DNA of 64,000 bases, taken from the NCBI GenBank assembly GCA_019746355.1, contig JAIESC010000209.1:1-64000 (forward strand). The letters are read 5' to 3'. Made by a program: the position numbers and the translations under genes. The stretch comes from Xanthobacteraceae bacterium. Its GTDB lineage: Bacteria; Pseudomonadota; Alphaproteobacteria; Rhizobiales; Xanthobacteraceae. Each line of letters begins with the position of its first letter. Position 1 is the stretch's first letter. Shown here in pieces: positions 8,089-16,055 of this stretch. Under the pieces are notes generated by a model that saw only the letters and a list, made by a program, of their open reading frames with translations, did not search any database and was not told the DNA's origin.

Positions 8089-8778
8089 ATGGATTTCGCC
8101 GGGCGGCACGTGGTGGTGACGGGCGGCACCGGGGCGCTCGGCCGCGCCGTGGTGGCGGCGCTGGTCCATGCCGGCGCGCACTGCCATGTCAGCTATCTGA
8201 TCGAAGCCGAGGCGCAGTCGTTTCCCCACAAGACCAACGTGACGCTGCATCCGGTCGGCGACCTGGCCGACGAGGCGGTGGTCGCGAGGCTCTACGGCAG
8301 TGTGCCGAAACTCTGGGCTTCGATCCATCTCGCCGGCGGCTTCGCCATGAGCGGCGTGGCGGAGACCGACAAGGCGAAGCTGATGCAGCAGCTCGACATG
8401 AATTTCGTCGCCTGCTTCCTCTGCTGCCGCGCCGCGGTGAAGGCGATGGCGGGAAACGGCGGCCGCATCGTCAACGTTGCCGCCCGGCCCGGCCTGGAAT
8501 GGCGCGGCGGCGCGGGCATGGTCGCTTATGCGTCGAGCAAGGCCGCGGTCGCGGCGATGACCGCCGCGCTCGCCGAGGAGGTGGCGAAGGACGGCATTCT
8601 CGTCAACGCGGTCGCGCCCTCGATCATGGACACGCCGGCCAACCGCAAGGCCATGCCCAATGCGGATTTCGCGTCGTGGCCCAAGGTCGAAGAGGTTGCG
8701 GCGACGATCGCCTTCCTCGCCTCCCCGAACAACGCGGTCACCCGCGGCGGCATCGTTCCGGTCTACGGCAAGACCTAG
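8089..8778 (+). CDS. Short-chain dehydrogenase/reductase with altered catalytic Ser
   Basis: 229 residues, classical SDR size. TGGTGALG (residues 11-18) is the NAD(P)-binding glycine motif, HLAGGF stands where NNAG usually is, and YASSK supplies the catalytic Tyr and Lys. The Ser usually found about 13 residues before the Tyr is replaced: the aligned stretch reads NVAARPG. The start ATG is two bases after the amidotransferase stop. It probably reduces or oxidises a small carbonyl/alcohol; activity may be atypical because of the missing Ser. Confidence 0.85.
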   Translation: MDFAGRHVVVTGGTGALGRAVVAALVHAGAHCHVSYLIEAEAQSFPHKTNVTLHPVGDLADEAVVARLYGSVPKLWASIHLAGGFAMSGVAETDKAKLMQQLDMNFVACFLCCRAAVKAMAGNGGRIVNVAARPGLEWRGGAGMVAYASSKAAVAAMTAALAEEVAKDGILVNAVAPSIMDTPANRKAMPNADFASWPKVEEVAATIAFLASPNNAVTRGGIVPVYGKT

Positions 8779-9079
8779 CCGTACCGAGTCAGAAGGTCGC
8801 CTGGATCGAATCGGGGGTCATTCGCCTGCTTGCGTTGATCAGCGAGCCTATCCATGATTGACACTCGAAGACGCGCAATGGTAGTTTTTGCTGGTACGCG
8901 TTCAGTGCCGCATTGGGGCAAAAAAACCTGGTGCTGGCATCGCCGGGCCAAAAAATCTCGGCAGTGTGAGACATGACATATGTCTGCACTCGCCAGGATT
9001 CCGGCCACAGGCCAAATACAATCCTCGATTGCAGCCACTGGCTTGGTCTCACCCCCCGCCAACTTAATTGCGAGGAGTG
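8779..9079. other. Intergenic stretch without recognisable gene
   Basis: About 300 bases between the SDR gene and the FMN-reductase gene. No frame here has a binding site plus recognisable protein, and no strong hairpin terminator was seen. The base composition falls from the high GC of the left flank towards the lower GC of the cluster that starts at 9080, so this may be the left edge of an acquired segment. A GAGGAG immediately precedes the next gene. Confidence 0.5.
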
Positions 9080-9622
9080 ATGACTCTGAGGATATCGATC
9101 GTCGTAGGCAATCCTAAGCCGAAGTCGCGCACGCTCAAGGTCGCAGAGATGCTGGCCGCGAAGCTGTTCGGGCCTGCAGCGCAAGCTGCCGAGGTCATCG
9201 ATCTCGCTGACTACAGAGACGAAATCCTCACTTGGCCGAACGAACGGATGGACGCGTTGAATGCGCGTGTCGCAGCCAGCGATGTCGTCATCTTCGCTTC
9301 ACCGACATACAAAGCAACGTATACCGGCCTCCTGAAGGTGTTTTTGGACCGTTATCCCGCGAACGGTCTTGAGGGAGTTACAGCCATTCCGCTTCTCACT
9401 GGTGCGGATCAGCTGCACGCGATGGGGCCGACGGTGAACCTTGCACCGCTGCTGGTGGAACTCGGCGCAGTCGTGCCAGGACGCGGCTTCTATTTCGTTA
9501 CCGGACAAATGGACCGCGTGGACGAAATCGTTCAGGCCGCAGCCGATCAATACGCGATGGCCCTCCGCCGTCTCGCAAACGTAGCCGCAGCACTGCCGAA
9601 CTCAGACCAGCGATCAACGTGA
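9080..9622 (+). CDS. NAD(P)H-dependent FMN reductase (SsuE/MsuE type)
   Basis: 180 residues with a flavodoxin-like fold. VVGNPKPKSRT near residues 7-17 is the FMN phosphate loop, and ASPTYKATYTGLLKVFLDR (about 74-92) is the signature of the SsuE/MsuE branch. Such enzymes supply reduced FMN to two-component flavin monooxygenases. The gene heads a same-strand cluster with a second flavin reductase, an ABC importer and an LLM monooxygenase (13061-14197), its probable client. The ATG follows GAGGAG at short spacing; a TTG at 9068 is an alternative start. Confidence 0.85.
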   Translation: MTLRISIVVGNPKPKSRTLKVAEMLAAKLFGPAAQAAEVIDLADYRDEILTWPNERMDALNARVAASDVVIFASPTYKATYTGLLKVFLDRYPANGLEGVTAIPLLTGADQLHAMGPTVNLAPLLVELGAVVPGRGFYFVTGQMDRVDEIVQAAADQYAMALRRLANVAAALPNSDQRST

Positions 9623-9631
9623 TCAAGGACA

Positions 9632-10192
9632 TTGAATGTGACCAGCAGCATTCAATCAGCGCATCGCGAACGCCATACCGACGCGGGACAAGGCTCGATG
9701 GATCCGCGCACTTTTCGTGATGCGCTGGGACATTACGCATCGGGCATCACCATCATCGCCGGACACGATGGCCGCGAGCCTTTCGGTTTCACCTGTCAGT
9801 CCTTTTACAGCGTCTCTGTTGCCCCTCCGTTGATCTCATTTAGCGTGATGGCGAACTCGTCGAGTTACCCGCGCATACGCGAAACAGGGAAGTTCTCGGT
9901 CAATGTTCTCGCCGAATCTCAACAGGCCATATCAGACCAGTTCGCGCGCGGGGGAACTGACAAGTGGGCTGGAGTCGTCTGGAAAATGACGCCCGGCAAG
10001 AACCCGGTGATCGCAGGCACGCTGATATGGTTGGATTGCGGGATCGTCGCTGAACATGAAGCCGGCGACCACTTCATCGTCATTGGTCAGGTCAACGCCA
10101 TGAGCCCAAGTGATTGGCACAACGGTGCACCGCTGCTCTACTTCAAGGGAAAGTATCGGCACCTGCATGCCCCGGACGGATCGGCGAAATGA
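9632..10192 (+). CDS. Flavin reductase-like FMN-binding protein (RutF/HpaC type)
   Basis: The frame opens at TTG 9632 (186 residues); GTG 9638 or the better-conserved ATG at 9698 (MDPRTFRDALG, 164 residues) are alternatives. The split-barrel flavin reductase domain shows ALGHYASGITIIAG, EPFGFTCQSFYSVSVAPPLISF (near 50-70) and FSVNVLAESQQAISDQFA. HpaC, RutF and related proteins make FMNH2 or FADH2 for a partner monooxygenase. Together with the SsuE-like gene just before, the cluster encodes two unrelated flavin reductases. Role in the RutA-like reaction is inferred from position. Confidence 0.85.
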   Translation: MNVTSSIQSAHRERHTDAGQGSMDPRTFRDALGHYASGITIIAGHDGREPFGFTCQSFYSVSVAPPLISFSVMANSSSYPRIRETGKFSVNVLAESQQAISDQFARGGTDKWAGVVWKMTPGKNPVIAGTLIWLDCGIVAEHEAGDHFIVIGQVNAMSPSDWHNGAPLLYFKGKYRHLHAPDGSAK

Positions 10193-10297
10193 CGCAGAGG
10201 CTGCCATGAAGGGCGATCGTGGCATAAGATGCGGCGGTACAAACCTTGCCCGTCGAACGCCGAGTAATCCAGCCCGCATAGAGAGCGAGACATCGAT

Positions 10298-11338
10298 ATG
10301 ACCGAGCACCGTATCACGCGACGTCACCTTGGAAAGTTGCTGAGCGCAGCCGCTGCAGGTTTCGCTCTGCCGACGATATCGACGCGGCCCGCACATGCGG
10401 CCGACACCTTTCGCGAAGGCCTTCAGATTGGCGCCATGGGCGCGTTGCGGACGACATTGCCTGGAGCCGACAAGAAATACGATCTTGCTTTTGATGCGAA
10501 GGACTTCAGAGACAGCACCTCCGTCCTGCTCGCCATCGAGCAGGGCGAGCTTGAGATAGGCAACACCACGACGCAGCACCTGATCAGGGCGATCAGCGAG
10601 AAGATTCCTGTCAGGTGGGTGTGCGGATGGGCCGGCGGGTATAACGTCCTCGTTTCCCGGAAGGGACTCAATCTCAAGCAAAACGACGCCGCTTCACTGA
10701 AGTCGCAGGCGGCTTCACGCAAGCAGTCAGGCAAACCGCTGATCATCGGCGTGCCGACGGGCTCGTTGCAGCACGCAAAACTGGCGATCTATCTGAAATC
10801 CATCGGCATCGATCCGGACAAGGATGTCCAGATCGCCAACATCCCGTTCCCAAATCATCCGCGCGCACTGGAGGCGTCCGAAGTTGATCTGGCGATGACG
10901 CTTTCAGCCTTCGGCGCGATCGCCATCGAGAAGGGCGACGCGGCCTTGTTCCTGCACCTGTTCGGCGGGAGCTTTGGCAAACAGGAGGTCGGATTCATCG
11001 TCACGGAGAAGCTTATCAAAGAAAAGCCCGCGCTGGTGCAGAGGATCGTGAATGCACACGTCGACGCCATGAAAACGTTCATGGGGCAGCCCGACAAGCA
11101 GATCGAGTTCGAAAAGAAGTATTCGAGGTTGCCCGACGCCGTCATCGCGATGCAGGAGCGCAACTTTCTCCAGTACAATTTCCGAACGAACGTCGCCGAC
11201 ATCAAGACAATGGCTCGCGAACTGCACCAGCTTGGCTGGGTCAAGGAGGATTTCACTTCGAAGGTCGACAGCTTCATCGACTTGTCGTTCGTGGCCAAGG
11301 CATCGGGCCTCTCGCCGGCCGAACTTTCAACGTGGTGA
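10298..11338 (+). CDS. ABC transporter substrate-binding protein (SsuA/TauA/NMT1-like)
   Basis: 346 residues. The N terminus ITRRHLGKLLSAAAAGFALP is a likely Tat signal (twin Arg at residues 8-9) ending at AHAAD near 35. The mature part has the two-lobed fold of the nitrate/sulfonate/taurine group: IEQGELEIGNTTTQHLI, PLIIGVPTGSLQHAKLAIYLKSIGIDPDKDVQ and a long C-terminal helical region. It is the periplasmic receptor for the permease and ATPase that follow with overlapping frames. Substrates of this group include sulfonates, pyrimidine precursors and riboflavin-like rings; the monooxygenase and RidA genes downstream suggest an N-containing compound. Confidence 0.88.
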   Translation: MTEHRITRRHLGKLLSAAAAGFALPTISTRPAHAADTFREGLQIGAMGALRTTLPGADKKYDLAFDAKDFRDSTSVLLAIEQGELEIGNTTTQHLIRAISEKIPVRWVCGWAGGYNVLVSRKGLNLKQNDAASLKSQAASRKQSGKPLIIGVPTGSLQHAKLAIYLKSIGIDPDKDVQIANIPFPNHPRALEASEVDLAMTLSAFGAIAIEKGDAALFLHLFGGSFGKQEVGFIVTEKLIKEKPALVQRIVNAHVDAMKTFMGQPDKQIEFEKKYSRLPDAVIAMQERNFLQYNFRTNVADIKTMARELHQLGWVKEDFTSKVDSFIDLSFVAKASGLSPAELSTW

Positions 11339-12204
11339 TGCTGAAGCGGACACCATCTGCGGAGGTTCAGTTGTCCCCGGTTATGAAGCCCGGGTATCTG
11401 CGTCGGCGCCTGCTTGTCTTGCTGCAGTACGCGATATTCCCCGTTGCGATTCTCCTGCTCTGGCAGATTTGCAGCGAGATCGGCTTTGTGCGGCGGAATG
11501 TTCTTCCGCCGCCCTCCACGGTTCTTTCAGTCTGGTACGATCTGGTGACGGGCAGGACCGATGCGGCGGCCCGCTATTCCGGCACGTGGCTAGACCATGC
11601 GTGGGCCAGCACGTGGCGCGTTTTCGCCGGCTTCGGCTGGGGCGTCGCGCTCGGAATATTCCTCGGCCTGCTGATCGGCCTTTCCAGAGCGACGGAACGC
11701 GTTCTCGATCCGACGATCCAGGTGCTTCGCAACATTCCGGTGACCGCGTGGGTCCCGTTGTCGCTGGTCTTCTTCGGCATCGGTAACGCGCCGGCCGTGT
11801 TCTTGATCGGTCTCGGTGCGTTTTTCCCGGCGGCGATCAACTCCACCCATGGAGTCCGTCAGATCAACATCACGCTCTACAAGGCCGCAAGGATGATGGG
11901 AGCCGACGAACGCGAGCTTCTCTCGCGCGTCATCCTGCCGGCCGCATTGCCGTCGATACTGACCGGCGTCCGGCTGGCAATGGGTATCGCTTGGGTGCTT
12001 GTGGTGGTCGCCGAAATGCTCGCCGTGAGGAGCGGTCTTGGCTACCTGCTGAACGATGCGTACCTGTTTTACCGCAACGATGTCGTGATCGCGGCGATGC
12101 TCAGCATCGGGTTGCTGGGATTCTTGAGCGACCAGATCGTCGTTTTTGTCCGTGACATTCTTCTTTCCTGGAACGAGAGAGAGACGTTCGGTGGCGAGAA
12201 TTAG
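11338..12204 (+). CDS. ABC transporter permease (SsuC/TauC type)
   Basis: 288 residues with about six transmembrane helices and the EAA loop YKAARMMGADERELLSRVILPAALPSI near 180-206, which docks on the ATPase. The ATG overlaps the stop of the receptor gene as TGATG; two GTG codons just upstream are alternatives. The 3' end overlaps the ATPase start by 14 bases. This tight overlap argues for coupled synthesis of receptor, permease and ATPase. Import of a small organic solute across the inner membrane. Confidence 0.9.
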   Translation: MLKRTPSAEVQLSPVMKPGYLRRRLLVLLQYAIFPVAILLLWQICSEIGFVRRNVLPPPSTVLSVWYDLVTGRTDAAARYSGTWLDHAWASTWRVFAGFGWGVALGIFLGLLIGLSRATERVLDPTIQVLRNIPVTAWVPLSLVFFGIGNAPAVFLIGLGAFFPAAINSTHGVRQINITLYKAARMMGADERELLSRVILPAALPSILTGVRLAMGIAWVLVVVAEMLAVRSGLGYLLNDAYLFYRNDVVIAAMLSIGLLGFLSDQIVVFVRDILLSWNERETFGGEN

Positions 12205-12982
12205 CATCGCGTCGGTCACGAAACGGTTCGAAAGTGGCGAATCCGTCGTCACCGCGCTCGATGATGTCAATCTGGCGGTGCAGGACAGGGAGATCGTCAC
12301 GCTGGTCGGCGCGAGCGGCTGCGGCAAGTCCACCCTGTTGAACCTCATCGCGGGTTTCGAGACGCCGAGCGCCGGACGGGTTCTCGTGGACGGCCAGCCG
12401 ATCAAGGGGCCGGGGCCGGACCGTGGCGTGGTCTTTCAGCAGACCGCTTTGTTTCCCTGGCTGTCGGTTGAGGACAATATCGCGTTCGGCCTGTCGCTTC
12501 GCGCAAACCAAGGCAAGGCCGATCGGCGACAAGTTGTCGAACGTATGCTGCAGAGAACAGGGCTGTCGGCCTTCCGGGAGCGCCGCCCGGCTGAACTGTC
12601 GGGCGGCATGCGCCAGCGCGCAGCGATCGCGAGCGTGCTGGCGATCAATCCATCCACTCTTTTGATGGACGAGCCGTTCGGCGCTCTCGATTCACTGACC
12701 CGCTCCATCATGCAGGACTTCCTGCTTGAGATCTGGGAGGAACAGCGGAAAACGGTCGTGCTGGTAACGCACGACATCGATGAGGCGATCTACCTGGCGG
12801 ATAAAACAGTCGTCATGACGGCCCATCCAGGCCGGATATGCGAAGTGATCGACGTCAATCTGCCGAGGCCGCGTCGATATGAAATGCGAAGCGAGGCGCC
12901 CTTTATCGCCTTGCGCGATCACGTCACGCAAATCGTTCGAACCGAGGCAATAAAGGGCACCGCTCTTTCGGCGATGCACTGA
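12191..12982 (+). CDS. ABC transporter ATP-binding protein (SsuB/TauB type)
   Basis: 263 residues. Walker A GASGCGKST near 39-47, Q-loop VFQQTALFPW, signature LSGGMRQR, Walker B LLMDEPFGALD and H-switch VTHDIDEA are all intact, so it should hydrolyse ATP. The start is the GTG at 12191, inside the permease 3' end, with a GAGAGAGA purine tract upstream; longer starts would extend into the permease reading region without family support. Subfamily is that of nitrate/sulfonate/taurine importers. Confidence 0.92.
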   Translation: MARISIASVTKRFESGESVVTALDDVNLAVQDREIVTLVGASGCGKSTLLNLIAGFETPSAGRVLVDGQPIKGPGPDRGVVFQQTALFPWLSVEDNIAFGLSLRANQGKADRRQVVERMLQRTGLSAFRERRPAELSGGMRQRAAIASVLAINPSTLLMDEPFGALDSLTRSIMQDFLLEIWEEQRKTVVLVTHDIDEAIYLADKTVVMTAHPGRICEVIDVNLPRPRRYEMRSEAPFIALRDHVTQIVRTEAIKGTALSAMH

Positions 12983-13060
12983 AGGGCGGGGCCATGGCGC
13001 GATGTCACTTGCTGAAATGCCAACTTCGCCAAATCGCGTAACATCTCCGATGGTGCAAAC

Positions 13061-14197
13061 ATGACCGACCGAAAAATCACAAAATCGAACCCCATCCGTG
13101 ATTCCAAGAACCGCATCAAGCTCGGCGTATTCGGCATCAACGGAAACGGCGCCGCCTTCACTTTTCATCCGGATCGCTTCAAGTGCACCTGGGACGCCAA
13201 CGTCCGGCTCGCGCAAAAAGCCGAGAAGCTCGGATTCGAGGCCTTTGTCTCTGCGGCACACTGGAAGTCGTTCGGAGGAGACGATCACTACAGCGGCGAC
13301 TTGATGGAGACGTTTTCCTGGGCCGGGGCAGTCGCCGCCATAACCGAGCGCATCGGCATCATCAGCACGATACATGTCACGCTCATTCACCCGGTCTTTG
13401 CAGCGAAGGCGGAAGCGACCGTCGATCTGATCTCCAAAGGCCGGGCCGGCTTGAACCTCGTTCTCGGCTGGTATCCTCCCGATATGCAGCTCTGGGGACT
13501 GGATGTTAAGGAGCACAGCGATCGATTCGAGGTCGCCGAAGAATGGATGGAAATTTTCGACCGACTTTGGTCGGAACGAAAGAGCTTCGATTACGACGGC
13601 AAGAACTTCAAGCTGAAAGGTGCGTTCAACCAGCCGCACGGCGTGCAGTCGCGACCGATGTTGCTCAACGCAGGCCGCTCTCCGCGCGGCAGAGAGTTCG
13701 CGGCCAAGCACAGCGACATCGCCTTTGTCTCCGCACATAATCCCGACCCGAAGGCGATAAAGCAGCAGGTCGAGGACTATCGAAAGGACGCCCGCACGAA
13801 ATTTGGCAAGGAGATCCAGATTTGGATGTCTGCTTATGTTGTGCTCAAGGACACAATCGAGGAAGCCCAAGCCTACGCTTATGACTACATCGTCACGCAG
13901 GGCGACGACGCGCCGGTTCAAAACATCATCAGTAACAACGCAATCGACACCAAATCGATGCCCCCGGACGCCGCCGCAAAACTCGCTTATGCCCTGAAAG
14001 CAGGGTTCGCCGGCTATCCGCTTGTTGGAGACGCGGATCATATCACAAGCCTTTTTGCGAACCTCTCCGAAGCCGGTGTCGATGGCTTCCTGTTGACCTG
14101 GCTGGACTACGAAGGCGGCTTGGATCGGTTCGGTCGGGAAGTGCTCCCTCGCCTGGAAAAAGCCGGACTGCGCGCGGCTGCTGAAGCCAACGTGTAG
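13061..14197 (+). CDS. LLM-class flavin monooxygenase, RutA/DmoA-like
   Basis: 378 residues, bacterial luciferase-like TIM barrel. Signature blocks are IKLGVFGIN (19-27), GFEAFVSAAHWKSFGG near 59-74, ETFSWAGAVAAITERIGIISTIHVT, KGRAGLNLVLGWYPPD near 130-145 and PMLLNAGRSPRGREFAAKH. The order and spacing match pyrimidine monooxygenase RutA and dimethylsulfide monooxygenase DmoA better than SsuD in my reading. Such enzymes use FMNH2 and oxygen, here probably from the reductases at 9080 and 9632. Two RidA genes downstream and a RutE-like gene point to a Rut-like ring-opening role. The true substrate is unknown. Confidence 0.85.
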   Translation: MTDRKITKSNPIRDSKNRIKLGVFGINGNGAAFTFHPDRFKCTWDANVRLAQKAEKLGFEAFVSAAHWKSFGGDDHYSGDLMETFSWAGAVAAITERIGIISTIHVTLIHPVFAAKAEATVDLISKGRAGLNLVLGWYPPDMQLWGLDVKEHSDRFEVAEEWMEIFDRLWSERKSFDYDGKNFKLKGAFNQPHGVQSRPMLLNAGRSPRGREFAAKHSDIAFVSAHNPDPKAIKQQVEDYRKDARTKFGKEIQIWMSAYVVLKDTIEEAQAYAYDYIVTQGDDAPVQNIISNNAIDTKSMPPDAAAKLAYALKAGFAGYPLVGDADHITSLFANLSEAGVDGFLLTWLDYEGGLDRFGREVLPRLEKAGLRAAAEANV

Positions 14198-14231
14198 AGG
14201 CGGCCCGCGAGATACCCGCCGCACCGTCACA

Positions 14232-14264
14232 GCTCGCGAAAATGGAGTGTTTCGCGAGCCTTTC
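14232..14264 (+). terminator. Hairpin between monooxygenase and first ridA gene
   Basis: GCTCGCGAAA (14232-14241) and TTTCGCGAGC (14250-14259) form a perfect 10-bp stem over an eight-base loop, followed by CTTTCT. The T run is weak, so it may attenuate or process the transcript rather than end it; the ridA genes start 45 bases further on. Confidence 0.5.
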
Positions 14265-14303
14265 TAAGCATATCCCAGCTCACAACCTCATCACGGAGCC
14301 TCT

Positions 14304-14708
14304 ATGCCAAAGCAGATCATCACGTCGTCCAAAGCGCCGACCACCGGCTTCACACCGGGCCAGGCGGTCTCCCCGTTGGCGCAAGCCATCCGGTTCGGCA
14401 ACATGCTGTTCGTGTCGGGCACAGGCTCGCTCGATCCCGCCACCGGCGCCGTCGTTCCGGGTGATATCGTGGTGCAGACGCGCCAGACCCTCGACAACCT
14501 GATGAGCGTGCTCGAAGCCGCGGGTGCGACGGCGAAGAACATCGTCAACATGCGTGTCATTCTGCGGAATGTGGCCGATTTTCCCCGCTTCAACGAAACG
14601 TTTCGCGAGTACTTCGCCGGCGAGAAGGTCACACGAACCTGCTTCGGCGGCGTGCTGCACCGAGCCGGTACCGATGTCGAGATCGACTGCGTCGCCATGT
14701 TCGATTGA
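14304..14708 (+). CDS. RidA/RutC-family imine deaminase, copy 1
   Basis: 134 residues of the YjgF/YER057c/UK114 fold. QAIRFGNMLFVSGTGSLDPATG (about 27-48), the LEAAGATAKNIVNMRVILRNVADFPRFNETFREYF core and the C-terminal TRTCFGG...DVEIDCVAMFD are typical. In RidA the Arg of the RTC motif binds the substrate carboxylate and a Glu in the last strand assists; both are present here. RidA enzymes hydrolyse enamines/imines, and RutC acts on aminoacrylate from pyrimidine breakdown. A tandem paralogue starts 72 bases downstream. Confidence 0.9.
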   Translation: MPKQIITSSKAPTTGFTPGQAVSPLAQAIRFGNMLFVSGTGSLDPATGAVVPGDIVVQTRQTLDNLMSVLEAAGATAKNIVNMRVILRNVADFPRFNETFREYFAGEKVTRTCFGGVLHRAGTDVEIDCVAMFD

Positions 14709-14779
14709 CGGAGCGGGCGTCCACAAGCCCCGGCATTCCAACCCAGTGCTTCAGCTCGCAACCTGATCGCGACCGCTTC

Positions 14780-15184
14780 ATGCCAAAGCAGATTGTCACG
14801 TCGTCGTCAGCACCCACCTCCGGCTTCACGCCGGGCCAGGCGGTGTCGCCGCTTGCGCAAGCCATTCGGTTCGGCAACATGCTGTTCGTCTCCGGCCTGG
14901 GTTCGGTCGATCCAGGCACCGGCGACGTTGTCGAGGGCGACATTGCATCGCAAACCCGCAGGACGCTCAGCAACCTTATGAACGTACTCGAAGCCGCAGG
15001 TGCGACGGCGAAGAACATCGTCAACATGCATGTCATTCTGCGGAATGTGGCCGATTTTCCAGGCTTCAACGAAACATTTCGCGAGTACTTCGGCGGCGAG
15101 AAGGTAACGCGGACCTGCATTGGGGGCACGCCCAACCGCCCCGGGGTCAACGTCCAGATCGACTGCATCGCCATGTTCGACTAG
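14780..15184 (+). CDS. RidA/RutC-family protein, copy 2 (tandem paralogue)
   Basis: 134 residues, same length as copy 1 and about 80 percent identical by eye (some 25 differences), with long stretches of near-identical DNA, so the pair arose by a fairly recent tandem duplication. The active-site Arg in TRTC is kept, but the last strand reads NVQIDC where copy 1 has DVEIDC, replacing the conserved Glu with Gln, and the GGTPNRPG loop differs. This suggests a changed substrate or lost deaminase activity; hetero-trimers with copy 1 are possible. Confidence 0.9.
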   Translation: MPKQIVTSSSAPTSGFTPGQAVSPLAQAIRFGNMLFVSGLGSVDPGTGDVVEGDIASQTRRTLSNLMNVLEAAGATAKNIVNMHVILRNVADFPGFNETFREYFGGEKVTRTCIGGTPNRPGVNVQIDCIAMFD

Positions 15185-15187
15185 ACC

Positions 15188-15254
15188 GTCGCATTTTCTG
15201 CGGCGAACCGCTGCACATCCCGGATCAAGCCCGGGACAGGCCTTCGCCGGAAAA
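15188..15254. repeat. Interspersed repeat, copy A (minus orientation)
   Basis: Reverse-complement of this stretch reads TTTTCCGGCGAAGG ... CTTGATCCGGGATGTGCAGC GGTTCGCCGCAGAAAATGCGAC, nearly the same as 15937-15999. The two copies face each other on either side of the RutE-like gene. A third copy, split by an insertion, is at 23870-24112. Confidence 0.75.
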
Positions 15255-15263
15255 CGTCCAGCC

Positions 15264-15857
15264 TCAGATGATCTGACAGGCCTCGTCGAAGGCGAAGCGA
15301 TAGTCCTGCGGCGGCAAGCTCGACGGATCGCCGTGGCCGAGGCAGCACAGGAAATTCGATTTGAAGCGCCCGTCGGGAAAGAACGCGGCGTCGACGACGT
15401 CGTTCTTGAAGCCCGACATCGGCCCGCAATCGAGGCCGATGGCGCGTGCCGCGAGCATCAGATAGGCGCCCTGCAGCGTCGCATTGCGCAGCGCCGTGGT
15501 GCGGATCTGCCCCGGGGTGGTCTCGTACCAGCTTCGCGCATTCGGATTGTGGAACAGCCGCGGCAGATGCTCGAAGAAGCGCATGTCGTAGGCGAGGATC
15601 GCGACCACCGGCGCGCCGAGCGCCTTCTTCGTGTTCTGCGACGACAGCGCCGGCGCGAGCTTCTCCTTGGCCTCGGCCGATCGCACGAACACCACGCGCT
15701 GCGGCTGCGAGTTCGCCGTGGTCGGGCCCCACTTGGCGAGCTCGTAGAGCTTTCGCAGCTCCTTGTCGGTCACCGGCTGCGATGTGAAGTCGTTGAAGCT
15801 CCGCGCCTTGCGAAACAGCACATCGAGCGCGGCATCGGACACGAGCGGACTGTTCAT
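15264..15857 (-). CDS. RutE/HadB-like nitroreductase (malonic semialdehyde reductase type)
   Basis: 197 residues. The motif order FRKARSFNDF, LYELAKWGPTTANSQPQRVVFVRS (about 36-60), ALSSQNTKKALGAPVVAILAYD, RSWYETTP, LRNATLQGAYLMLAARAIGLDCGPMSGF (about 125-152) and SNFLCCLGHGD follows E. coli RutE closely. RutE is an FMN enzyme that reduces malonic semialdehyde, the end product of the Rut pathway, to 3-hydroxypropionate. GGAG lies six bases before the ATG. It is convergent with the ridA pair and bracketed by inverted repeat copies. Position beside RutA- and RutC-like genes supports a shared pathway. Confidence 0.85.
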   Translation of the reverse strand: MNSPLVSDAALDVLFRKARSFNDFTSQPVTDKELRKLYELAKWGPTTANSQPQRVVFVRSAEAKEKLAPALSSQNTKKALGAPVVAILAYDMRFFEHLPRLFHNPNARSWYETTPGQIRTTALRNATLQGAYLMLAARAIGLDCGPMSGFKNDVVDAAFFPDGRFKSNFLCCLGHGDPSSLPPQDYRFAFDEACQII

Positions 15858-15936
15858 TCAATTCTCCAAGCACCGGACCCCTCATCCTGGGGCCCGGACG
15901 GAGCTTTGCAAAGGCTGTTGGCGGCGGCTGGGAGCA

Positions 15937-15999
15937 TTTTCCGGCGAAGGCCCCGGACTTGATCCGGGATGTGCAGCGGTTCGCCGCAGAACATGCGAC
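15937..15999. repeat. Interspersed repeat, copy B (plus orientation)
   Basis: Plus-strand match to copy A (15188-15254), lacking about five bases near its start. It is followed at 16026-16052 by a second hairpin-forming stretch, GTTTCCGATTCC with GGAACGGAAAC, which lies just past the malonyl-CoA decarboxylase stop and could serve as its 3' end on the minus strand. Confidence 0.75.
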
Positions 16000-16055
16000 C
16001 AAACCAAAAGAGCTGGACTGGAGCTGTTTCCGATTCCGAAGGAACGGAAACAACT

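Noticed and set aside
9080..14197. Plain alkanesulfonate (ssu) operon
   Set aside because: The SsuE-like reductase and SsuABC-like importer fit, but the monooxygenase motifs read closer to RutA/DmoA, and RidA, RutF-like and RutE-like genes are not part of ssu operons. Kept as an alternative only.
12692..14230. 512-residue minus-strand frame across the ABC ATPase end and the RutA-like gene
   Set aside because: It spans two well-supported genes and the gap between them, has no binding site or recognisable domain.
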